Assembly: GCA_046704825.1 (NCBI GenBank)
Contig: JBJKRE010000114.1
Span: forward strand, 1 to 11,413
Length of the DNA: 11,413 nucleotides
Reading direction: 5' to 3'
Source: CAVRTJ01 sp046704825
Lineage (GTDB): Bacteria; Acidobacteriota; UBA4820; DSQY01
In this document: positions 1 to 5,058 of the stretch, one piece after another
Position numbering within the stretch: position 1 is the first letter of the stretch
Layout: each line of letters starts with the position of its first letter
Position numbers and translations under genes: made by a program
Notes under the pieces: model-generated
The model's input: only the letters and a program-made list of their open reading frames with translations
Told to the model about the DNA's origin: nothing
Databases searched by the model: none

Positions 1-356
1 CCAGGCTGCCCGTCTCCAGCACCGCCTCCGGAATCGCCCTGTTCTCCGTCGCATCCGTTCTGGGCAGCAACCTCTTTTCCAACGTGCCATTCGTCATGGC
101 GGCGGGCAAGTGGGTCTCGGGGCTGCCCCACGCCGAACTCCACTGGTACGTTCTGGCCCTCACCTCGACCTTCGCAGGGAACCTGACACTGGTAGGCTCC
201 ATGGCCAACCTCATCGTGGTGGAACTGGCCCGGGGCGTCAGGCCGATAGGATTCCGTGAATACACCCGCTACGGAGCCGTCATCACGGCGGGCACGACGG
301 TCCTGGGGGTTCTCTACCTCCTGGCGCTGTCCCGGTGGTTTCCGGCCTTGATCTGA
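1..356 (+). CDS. ArsB/SLC13-type anion permease, C-terminal part (5' truncated)
   Basis: Inner-membrane transporter of the ArsB/CitMHS/SLC13 (ion transporter superfamily) type, cut by the left window edge. Reading from base 3 gives 117 residues to a TGA at 354-356. Seen: the motif GSNLFSNVPFVM about 20 residues into the visible part, and GSMANLIVVELARG further on. Paired glycine/serine-asparagine motifs of this kind (SNxxSNVP and GSxANLIV) are characteristic of the half-membrane hairpins of this superfamily. The end is a typical hydrophobic last helix followed directly by the stop. Family knowledge points to export or uptake of an inorganic or organic anion (arsenite, citrate, dicarboxylate, sulfate), but the substrate cannot be read from this fragment. 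The next genes are on the other strand, so this is the last gene of its transcription unit. Confident on superfamily, not on substrate. Confidence 0.82.
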   Translation, partial: RLPVSSTASGIALFSVASVLGSNLFSNVPFVMAAGKWVSGLPHAELHWYVLALTSTFAGNLTLVGSMANLIVVELARGVRPIGFREYTRYGAVITAGTTVLGVLYLLALSRWFPALI

Positions 357-404
357 CAGAGGCGGGTTGGCCTAGCGCCCCTGCATTTCCCCTCGATGAA
401 AACC

Positions 405-438
405 GAGGCCCGGAGCCTTTTCGGGGACTCCGGGCCTC
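405..438 (-). terminator. Hairpin between convergent genes, likely rho-independent terminator
   Basis: A perfect 11-bp stem (GAGGCCCGGAG at 405-415 with its reverse complement at 428-438) closes a 12-nt loop. Read on the minus strand the stem is followed by CGGTTTTC, a short U-run, so it fits best as the terminator for the minus-strand fasciclin gene, whose stop is about 77 bases upstream. On the plus strand it lies 48 bases after the permease stop but is followed by TGAGGCGCC with no U-tract. It may serve both convergent genes. A separate 12-bp perfect palindrome (TGAGGCGCCTCA, 439-450) abuts it. Confidence 0.65.
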
Positions 439-515
439 TGAGGCGCCTCAACGAGTGTGTGCGTTTCTCGGTGTTGTTCCCGCTTCGTTTACGACACGTT
501 TAGCTTGATGGACCA

Positions 516-1112
516 TCAGGCTTTCGAGGGCGGAAGGATGACCCTGTTGACGACCTGGATGACCCCGTTCGACGCCGTGAGGTTCGCCTCGACCACGTCG
601 GCTCCTCCGACGATCACGTTGGATCCACGCGTCACCACGGGAAGGCGGACGTCGTCGCGGGTGCGGACGAAGTGCCTGCGGTTGAGGTCGTAGGCGGCGA
701 ACCTCCGCCCTGTGGCGGCGTAGTACAGGTCCCCGTTCACCATGGTGTTCAGGAGCACCGCCTTCAGCCTTGCGGGGTGATCGAAGAGCGCGTTCAGTGT
801 CGCCGCGGGCAGGCGGTTGAAGGCCTCGTTCGTGGGGACGAAGACCGTCTTGGGGGACCGGTTTCTGAGGGTCTGCGTCAAGTCCGCCGTCTTGACGGCC
901 CGCAGGAAGGTCGAGAACTGGCTGTGGGATTCCACCACGCCCAGCAGGGTCTCGCCGGCCGTGGGCGTGAACCCTCCGGCGGCCATGCCGATGGGGCCTT
1001 GCGAACCGGGGGGGGTTGCGAGCGGCGCCACGGGCATCATGGCCATGGCGGCCGTTGCTATCATCATGAGGGCGGCTGTTACCAGAGGCAGAGTCAAGAG
1101 CTTGCGTTTCAT
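516..1112 (-). CDS. Secreted fasciclin (FAS1) domain protein
   Basis: A 198-residue exported protein with one FAS1 domain, a cell-surface or extracellular adhesion module. The start at 1112 is chosen because AAGGAGGA sits 4 bases upstream and the protein then opens with a signal peptide: MKRK, a hydrophobic run to about residue 22, and a signal peptidase site near AMA (22-24). A Pro/Gly/Ala-rich linker (25-52) leads to the FAS1 domain (about 53-195). Seen: the first conserved block KTVFVPTNEAFNRLP (88-102) and the last, NGVIQVVNRVILPP (182-195). Family members usually carry a YH motif in the middle block; here the corresponding segment reads LLNTMVNGDLY (120-130), so YH is absent. The linker contains a C8 run (coding strand) at Thr33-Pro35. 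It lies 116 bases downstream of the thioredoxin gene on the same strand, so read-through is possible. An upstream in-frame ATG at 1160 would bury the signal peptide and is rejected. The family is certain; the ligand is unknown. Confidence 0.92.
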   Translation of the reverse strand: MKRKLLTLPLVTAALMMIATAAMAMMPVAPLATPPGSQGPIGMAAGGFTPTAGETLLGVVESHSQFSTFLRAVKTADLTQTLRNRSPKTVFVPTNEAFNRLPAATLNALFDHPARLKAVLLNTMVNGDLYYAATGRRFAAYDLNRRHFVRTRDDVRLPVVTRGSNVIVGGADVVEANLTASNGVIQVVNRVILPPSKA

Positions 1113-1116
1113 GGCA

Positions 1117-1124
1117 TCCTCCTT
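1117..1124 (-). promoter_or_regulatory. Ribosome binding site of the fasciclin gene
   Basis: The minus strand reads AAGGAGGA, a near-perfect Shine-Dalgarno sequence 4 bases before the ATG at 1112. It decides the start at the signal-peptide methionine rather than 16 codons upstream. Confidence 0.8.
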
Positions 1125-1228
1125 ACAAAACGCTGCTCGTCGTTGGCGCCTCCTCACCATTCCTGCTTTGTGAACACCCGCTCCCTAACCTTATTCCTGG
1201 CCTTCTCCTCTCGCGCAAGCGTGCCGTG

Positions 1229-1657
1229 TCATTTCGGCAGGTGGGGCAGGATCTGCATGAGGAGCGCCGGCTTGCCCACCGCCCCGACCAGAGTCTCGAC
1301 GGGCCGGCCGCCTTTGAAAAGAATCATGGTCGGGATGCTGGTGATCTGAAACTCCGAGGCCGTCGCTGGGTTTTCGTCCACGTTCAGCTTGACCACCTTC
1401 ACGTGCCCGGCCTGCTCCCTGGCCAGCTCTTCGAGCACCGGTGCCATCGCGCGGCACGGGCCGCACCACGGCGCCCAGAAGTCCACCAGCACCGGAACCG
1501 GCGCGGCGATCGTCTCCCTGAAGTCCGCATCCCCGGCGCGGACGAGCCACGGGAGGGCCGAGCGGCATTGCCCGCAAACGGGCGCCTTTCCGGGCGGCGG
1601 AGCCTTCAGGCGGTTCTTCGCGCCGCAGTTCACACAGACCGTGACTTCATCGGACAT
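1229..1657 (-). CDS. trxC: Thioredoxin 2-type protein with N-terminal zinc ribbon
   Basis: A 142-residue cytoplasmic thiol-disulfide oxidoreductase of the thioredoxin 2 (TrxC) type, which reduces protein disulfides with electrons from thioredoxin reductase. Seen: an N-terminal zinc-binding module with CxxC pairs Cys8/Cys11 and Cys28/Cys31, then the thioredoxin fold with active site WCGPC (64-68, catalytic Cys65 and Cys68), and the cis-proline loop TSIPT with Pro109. Length and architecture match E. coli Trx2 (139 residues, same N-terminal zinc module). The start at 1657 follows AGGAGG with a 5-base spacer; the longer in-frame extension upstream has no such support. A TATAAT box lies about 50 bases upstream. 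Known members of this class respond to oxidative stress; an AhpD-like gene elsewhere in the window fits that theme but is not linked in an operon. The fasciclin gene is downstream on the same strand. Confidence 0.95.
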   Translation of the reverse strand: MSDEVTVCVNCGAKNRLKAPPPGKAPVCGQCRSALPWLVRAGDADFRETIAAPVPVLVDFWAPWCGPCRAMAPVLEELAREQAGHVKVVKLNVDENPATASEFQITSIPTMILFKGGRPVETLVGAVGKPALLMQILPHLPK

Positions 1658-1662
1658 AATCG

Positions 1663-1668
1663 CCTCCT
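1663..1668 (-). promoter_or_regulatory. Ribosome binding site of the thioredoxin gene
   Basis: The minus strand reads AGGAGG within GAGGAGGCGATT before the ATG at 1657. It fixes the start of the 142-residue form against a 40-residue longer in-frame extension. Confidence 0.8.
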
Positions 1669-1709
1669 CATGGATGCACGGACCGCGCCCCGCGTCCGTC
1701 CCTCTTCTT

Positions 1710-1715
1710 ATTATA
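1710..1715 (-). promoter_or_regulatory. Candidate -10 box for the thioredoxin gene
   Basis: The minus strand reads CCTATAATAAG, an exact TATAAT hexamer in otherwise GC-rich sequence, which would give a leader of about 45 bases before the ATG at 1657. I see no good -35 hexamer at 16-18 bases upstream, so this could be an activator-dependent promoter or chance. Confidence 0.4.
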
Positions 1716-1784
1716 GGCCGTGCCGCGGGCCCCCCGTGGCGGAGGTCTGTGCGAGCGAGGACACGGGAGCGCGCCACGGACGCG

Positions 1785-1830
1785 GTTCGGTTTCGACAGC
1801 GATTTCGTTCCCGATACCGATTTAGATTTC
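1785..1830. repeat. Degenerate 6-bp-periodic tandem repeat (consensus near CGATTT)
   Basis: CG dinucleotides occur exactly every 6 bases at 1788, 1794, 1800, 1806, 1812 and 1818, with AG at 1824 in the next slot. The units are CGGTTT, CGACAG, CGATTT, CGTTCC, CGATAC, CGATTT, AGATTT. Translated in any frame it gives low-complexity dipeptide-like strings (for example RFRSRYRFRF), so it is not a gene. It lies in the divergent gap between the thioredoxin gene and the small zinc-ribbon gene and runs directly into an inverted repeat. Confidence 0.7.
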
Positions 1831-1855
1831 ACGCCGGTATGGTACTCCGGCGTGA
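1829..1855. repeat. 9-bp perfect inverted repeat in the divergent intergenic region
   Basis: TCACGCCGG (1829-1837) is followed after 9 bases by CCGGCGTGA (1847-1855). No U-run follows on either strand, and it sits 41 bases before the GTG of the zinc-ribbon gene, so an operator or a leader hairpin is as likely as a terminator. It touches the end of the 6-bp-periodic repeat. Confidence 0.55.
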
Positions 1856-1884
1856 TACCCTTGTCCCTGCGATTGACTGATTCG

Positions 1885-1889
1885 AGGAG
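1885..1889 (+). promoter_or_regulatory. Ribosome binding site favouring the GTG start at 1896
   Basis: AGGAG with a 6-base spacer to GTG at 1896. The alternative ATGs at 1902 and 1905 would have spacers of 12 and 15 bases, so GTG is preferred. Confidence 0.6.
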
Positions 1890-1895
1890 CCTTTC

Positions 1896-2099
1896 GTGTT
1901 CATGATGTTCGGATTTTACAGAAGAGAGAGGCGCCTGCCCGAACTCGACCGGACAGGACACTGTCCCTCCTGCGGATACACGGAGCATTTCCTCGCCGCC
2001 CGGGCCGTCAACTGGCTGGTGGTCTTCTTCGTCCCCGTGCCCATCCCCGGGGCCGTCGTCCTCCGGTGCGCCCGCTGCGGCGCTCGCATCCAGGCCTGA
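1896..2099 (+). CDS. Small zinc-ribbon protein
   Basis: A 67-residue protein with two zinc knuckles, CPSC (23-26) and CARC (58-61), separated by a hydrophobic stretch (NWLVVFFVPVPIPGAVVL). The layout (short aromatic N-terminus FGFYRRERRLPEL, CPxCG, an FFxPxP stretch, CxxCG near the end) matches a common family of short bacterial zinc-ribbon proteins of unknown function. It probably binds one zinc ion through four cysteines; whether the middle segment is a membrane anchor or the core strands of the ribbon cannot be decided from sequence. GTG start supported by AGGAG. The following lipoprotein gene has its own promoter, so this looks like a single-gene unit. It is one of three proteins in this window with paired CxxC motifs. 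Confidence 0.8.
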   Translation: MFMMFGFYRRERRLPELDRTGHCPSCGYTEHFLAARAVNWLVVFFVPVPIPGAVVLRCARCGARIQA

Positions 2100-2195
2100 A
2101 CCCTCCTCCTCGAAGCCAGCGACCTGCGAGCCTCCAGCGCATGGACGTTGAACACGGGGGCTCCGTCCAAGCGGATCGACTCACGCGCATCGAAC

Positions 2196-2224
2196 ATGAC
2201 ATCTTTTTTCGCCGGGTCTATACT
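2196..2224 (+). promoter_or_regulatory. Sigma70-type promoter of the lipoprotein gene
   Basis: ATGACA (2196-2201; 5 of 6 to TTGACA), exactly 17 bases, then TATACT (2219-2224; 5 of 6 to TATAAT). Predicted transcription start near 2231, about 55 bases before the ATG at 2286. This is the best promoter match in the window, and it shows that the longer in-frame start at 2148 is not the translation start. Confidence 0.65.
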
Positions 2225-2285
2225 GAGATGCAGAAGGATGTCATCAACGTGTCGAGGGGCAACAAGCGAGGGAGGGAACTCAGCC

Positions 2286-3602
2286 ATGTCTTTCAAGAAA
2301 GCAGTCGCATTCTTCCTTACGTTTTTCTTTCTCACGATGGCCGGTTGCTCCGCTGTGGTCCGCAAACCGGCGAGAGAGATGCCGAAAACGGGAGCGTCCG
2401 CCGTCAAGACGCCGAAGGCGGAATCGTCTCCCGCCAACGCGGAGGAACCCCGTACATGGATGACCGTGGAGGACAAGCCCAATCGTTTCTCCATCAAGCT
2501 TCCCGGAGACTGGACTACGATCAATCTTTCCTCGGACTCCTACAAGGCCATACTCGACAACCTGAGCAAGAACAATCCGAAAATGGCGAACTGGCTGCCC
2601 TCACGGCTGCCGGACCTGGTAGCGCAGGGCCTGAAACTCTTCGCCGTTGAAGTTTCTCCGGAAACGGTCGAGAGTGGCCTTGCTCCAAATTTGAACATCC
2701 TGACGAAAGTCCTTCCTTACCACCTCAGCCCGTCCGTTTTGGTCCAGATGAACCTGAAGGCAACCAAGGCGATGATGAACGCGACTCTCGTTTCCGAGCC
2801 CCACGTGATCGTGTCCGCCGCGGGAAAGGGCGAGACGTTCACGCTTCTTGCCAACATAAAGGCCGCGGACGGCAGGGCCGTCACCATCACAACCACACAG
2901 ACGTATTTCGTTGTCGGCAAGAGAGCCTTCGTGCTTACCATTACATTTCCGGGCAAGCCTTCGGCGTCCCAATCGACCCTCTGCAATCAGATCATCGCCA
3001 GCTTCTCACTGCTCAAGAACGGAACCGGGGGATACCCGGCGGCCAAAGACTGGAAGTCCTACCCCATATCGGACTCGGGTTTGACGCTCGACCTGCCGGA
3101 AAAGCCCGACATCGTCAACGCGGGGATCAACCCCGTCCCTGCCGGCGATTCACCCTTCATCGCGCGCACCATGTTCTTCGCCTGCACCTACATGGACATC
3201 CACTTCGAAGTGCTGGTCGGGTTCTATGCCCGGGGGAAGGCCTCCCAGGTCGAGCAGGCGTTCGTTCGTTACTTCGGTCGCCCCTTCGCCATGCAGGGGC
3301 TTCGGGCCCTGCGTCCCGAAGACGGCATCCATGGGGACTGGAATTACACTGACGGGACGACGGAGGTCGAGAGGGCAGAACGCGTCGAAAGGGTATGGAC
3401 CGCCGATTTCACGTCGGGGAAAACGGCGCTTCACATGGAGGGCTCGGTTCTGGCGGTTGATCATACGGTTTACGCCGTCGCCGTCTACTACGACAAAACG
3501 GACAAGGCAGCGGCCAAGGCGGCGAATGTGATCCTCAGATCCGCGAGCATTGCACTGAACCAGAAGGGTTCCGGCGCCGGCCCCGTCACAAAAGGCGATT
3601 AG
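2286..3602 (+). CDS. Lipoprotein with two PsbP/DcrB-like halves
   Basis: A 438-residue predicted lipoprotein of unknown function. Seen: Met-Ser-Phe-Lys-Lys, a Phe-rich hydrophobic run and the lipobox MAGC with the lipidated cysteine at residue 21, followed by a Pro/Ala/Lys-rich linker (22-60). Half one (about 62-243) starts NRFSIKLPGDW and ends with VVGKRAFVLTITFPG and a QIIASF helix. Half two (about 257-424) starts SDSGLTLDLPEKPDIV and ends with HTVYAVAVYYD and a last helix. Each half follows the pattern of PsbP/DcrB-like modules: an opening strand with LP, a closing strand pair, and a C-terminal helix that commonly reads xxIlxSf. I infer a duplication or two related domains; the halves have diverged strongly. 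The start at 2286 is preceded by GAGGGAGGGA and lies downstream of a good promoter. It is probably anchored in the outer membrane facing the periplasm, since the residue after Cys21 is Ser rather than Asp. No functional partner is evident. Confidence 0.85.
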   Translation: MSFKKAVAFFLTFFFLTMAGCSAVVRKPAREMPKTGASAVKTPKAESSPANAEEPRTWMTVEDKPNRFSIKLPGDWTTINLSSDSYKAILDNLSKNNPKMANWLPSRLPDLVAQGLKLFAVEVSPETVESGLAPNLNILTKVLPYHLSPSVLVQMNLKATKAMMNATLVSEPHVIVSAAGKGETFTLLANIKAADGRAVTITTTQTYFVVGKRAFVLTITFPGKPSASQSTLCNQIIASFSLLKNGTGGYPAAKDWKSYPISDSGLTLDLPEKPDIVNAGINPVPAGDSPFIARTMFFACTYMDIHFEVLVGFYARGKASQVEQAFVRYFGRPFAMQGLRALRPEDGIHGDWNYTDGTTEVERAERVERVWTADFTSGKTALHMEGSVLAVDHTVYAVAVYYDKTDKAAAKAANVILRSASIALNQKGSGAGPVTKGD

Positions 3603-3837
3603 CGGAGCCTGCGTCGCCTGACGTCACGCGAGACCGTCCCGTCCGATGACGGCAGGCCCGCACGGATGGGGAAAGGTCTATCCTCCAGGCTCATGGGGTG
3701 CACCAGCCCTGCACGTCCTGGCCGCCGAGGCAGATCCGGCATAGATTTTATGGGTCGGACCATACAGGATGTGCCTCTGGGAAACCGGGAAGTCGTTTCG
3801 CATCCTTTGGGGCCTGTGGCTCCTCGGGGGGATTATC

Positions 3838-4263
3838 ATGATCGGAGCACTGGTTGCGAAGAAGGCGCTGGGTGGGGCGTTCGAAGCGCTGAACCGGCAC
3901 GACATGGGGCGTTTCATGGCGGCGTGGCGGGAGGACGGCGTCTTCGTCTACCCGGGCAGCGTACCCGAAAGCGGAATCTTCCAGGGTAAAGACGCCGTGG
4001 AAGGGTGGTTCGCACGGTTCTTCGAGCAGTTTCCGAAGATACGGTTCGAGGTCCGGGACGTCTTTGTGAGGGACATGTTCGACCTGACGGGCACGAACGT
4101 GGCCGCCGTGCACTGGGCGTTGGAGCTGACGAACCGCAGGGGTCGCGTGGGCCACAACAGCGGCGTGACGGTCATCCGCCTGGAGCGGGGCAAAGTCGTC
4201 CACGTCAAGGATTTCATCTTCGACACGGGCGAAGCCTTCCGCCTCAACTGGGGAGACGCGTGA
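3838..4263 (+). CDS. SnoaL/NTF2-like protein
   Basis: A 141-residue protein with the SnoaL-like (NTF2 superfamily) cone fold, a small cytoplasmic scaffold used by polyketide cyclases, epoxide hydrolases, ketosteroid isomerases and many uncharacterised proteins. Seen in family order: an opening helix pair AFEALNRHDMGRFMAAW (12-28), DGVFVYPG (30-37), the FQGKDAVEGWFARFF helix (44-58), and strands ending in GKVVHVKDFIFDTG (118-131). I cannot identify catalytic residues that would fix a reaction. The start at 3838 follows GGGGGGATT and removes an implausible Trp/Leu-rich extension encoded from 3769; the extended form remains possible as a membrane-anchored variant. It begins a run of five plus-strand genes, with 62 bases to the next. 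Confidence 0.85.
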   Translation: MIGALVAKKALGGAFEALNRHDMGRFMAAWREDGVFVYPGSVPESGIFQGKDAVEGWFARFFEQFPKIRFEVRDVFVRDMFDLTGTNVAAVHWALELTNRRGRVGHNSGVTVIRLERGKVVHVKDFIFDTGEAFRLNWGDA

Positions 4264-4325
4264 GCAGCAGACCGGCAGGCCGTTTCTTACCCCACCGAAC
4301 GTCGAAACTCTGCCGGGGAAAATCC

Positions 4326-4730
4326 ATGCGACTCGTTGACGTCGGCGCCTATACCTTCTGCCACGAGGCTTACTCCGTGCAGGCCGTGCTCAGGGCTTTC
4401 GGCGTGGAATCATACTTGATCGATGAAAACACGATTCGGATCAAGTGGATCTGGTCGGCCGCGGTCGGCGGGATCAAGGTCCGCATCGCCGAAGAGGACC
4501 TCGACACTGCCACGGACATCCTGTCGACCGAACTCGTCGATCCGAAGGATAAGGCCTTGTTTGCTAACGCATGGGGTCCTTGTCCACATTGCGGGGGGGG
4601 CGACTCACGTTACTTTCCCAACGTCATCCCTGCTTACCTGCTACATTACTTTTTCGTGCCGTTTCTTCGGCCCATCAGGAGGTACAAATGTCTCGGATGC
4701 GGCAGATTCTGGAGACCAGGGAGCTCCTGA
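4326..4730 (+). CDS. DUF2007 domain protein with C-terminal zinc ribbon
   Basis: A 134-residue protein in two parts. Residues 8-68 resemble DUF2007 (annotated in databases as a putative prokaryotic signal-transducing protein): an opening strand and helix (AYTFCHEAYSVQAVLRAFGVESYLIDE across 8-34), then GGIKVRIAEEDLDTATDIL, matching the family pattern of a Gly-rich turn, a V-P/A-EED motif and a final helix. Residues 86-125 carry two zinc knuckles, CPHC (86-89) and CLGC (122-125), with an aromatic and hydrophobic stretch between them (VIPAYLLHYFFVPFL). The start at 4326 is preceded by GGGGAAAA. A run of eight G at 4593-4600 encodes the glycines just after the first knuckle; a slip there would remove the second knuckle. 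It is separated by 30 bases from the membrane protein gene, so probably co-transcribed. Function unknown. Confidence 0.85.
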   Translation: MRLVDVGAYTFCHEAYSVQAVLRAFGVESYLIDENTIRIKWIWSAAVGGIKVRIAEEDLDTATDILSTELVDPKDKALFANAWGPCPHCGGGDSRYFPNVIPAYLLHYFFVPFLRPIRRYKCLGCGRFWRPGSS

Positions 4731-4760
4731 AATCGCTGCAGGGAAGGGGTCTTTGCCACC

Positions 4761-5057
4761 ATGAACTTGAACCGTCTTCTTTCAGGACTTCTGGCTGTCA
4801 TCTATCTCATTGTTGCAGGCCTCATGGGAGGCGGCGGTCTCCTCCTCAGGGTGGCCTGCTTTCTGATACTGCCCATGGCCTGCATCTGGTACGGCGACGC
4901 CATGGGGAGCATCACCGGCCCCATGACCGGTCTGCTGTTCAGCGGCTCGTCCATCACGAAGGAATCGCCGGGCTGTCTCGTGGCGTTCGTAGGCTGGATC
5001 GTTCTCCTGCTGCCGGTCATCGCGTTGCTGATCGCCTGGAGCATGAGAGGCATGTGA
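4761..5057 (+). CDS. Small membrane protein with three predicted helices
   Basis: A 98-residue inner-membrane protein of unknown function. Seen: hydrophobic segments at about 6-22, 27-44 and 71-94, with a GGGG turn (23-26) between the first two and a polar Gly/Ser loop (46-69) before the last. A short basic start (MNLNR) and a basic end (RGM) give no clear topology. A weak ribosome binding site GGAAGGGG lies about 10 bases before the ATG. The gene starts 30 bases after the DUF2007 gene and ends one base before the GTG of the SDR gene, so the three are likely one transcript with translational coupling to the SDR gene. I recognise the style (short proteins near zinc-ribbon genes in Acidobacteriota-like genomes) but cannot assign a named family. 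Confidence 0.78.
   Translation: MNLNRLLSGLLAVIYLIVAGLMGGGGLLLRVACFLILPMACIWYGDAMGSITGPMTGLLFSGSSITKESPGCLVAFVGWIVLLLPVIALLIAWSMRGM
5045..5050 (+). promoter_or_regulatory. Ribosome binding site inside the membrane protein gene for the SDR gene
   Basis: GAGAGG within the last codons of the membrane protein gene lies 8 bases before the GTG at 5059. With a one-base gap between stop and start this supports coupled translation. Confidence 0.5.
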
Positions 5058-5058
5058 C

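Noticed and set aside
511..521. Small inverted repeat GATGG/CCATC around the fasciclin stop region
   Set aside because: A stem of five pairs with almost no loop and no U-run is too weak to call a terminator.
2148..2285. A longer N-terminus for the lipoprotein starting at 2148
   Set aside because: It would bury the lipoprotein signal peptide behind 46 polar residues, and the promoter at 2196-2224 lies downstream of that start.
3769..3837. A longer start for the SnoaL-like protein
   Set aside because: The extra 23 residues include a short Trp/Leu/Gly stretch resembling a weak membrane anchor, but there is no ribosome binding site before 3769 and the domain begins after 3838. It is not fully excluded.
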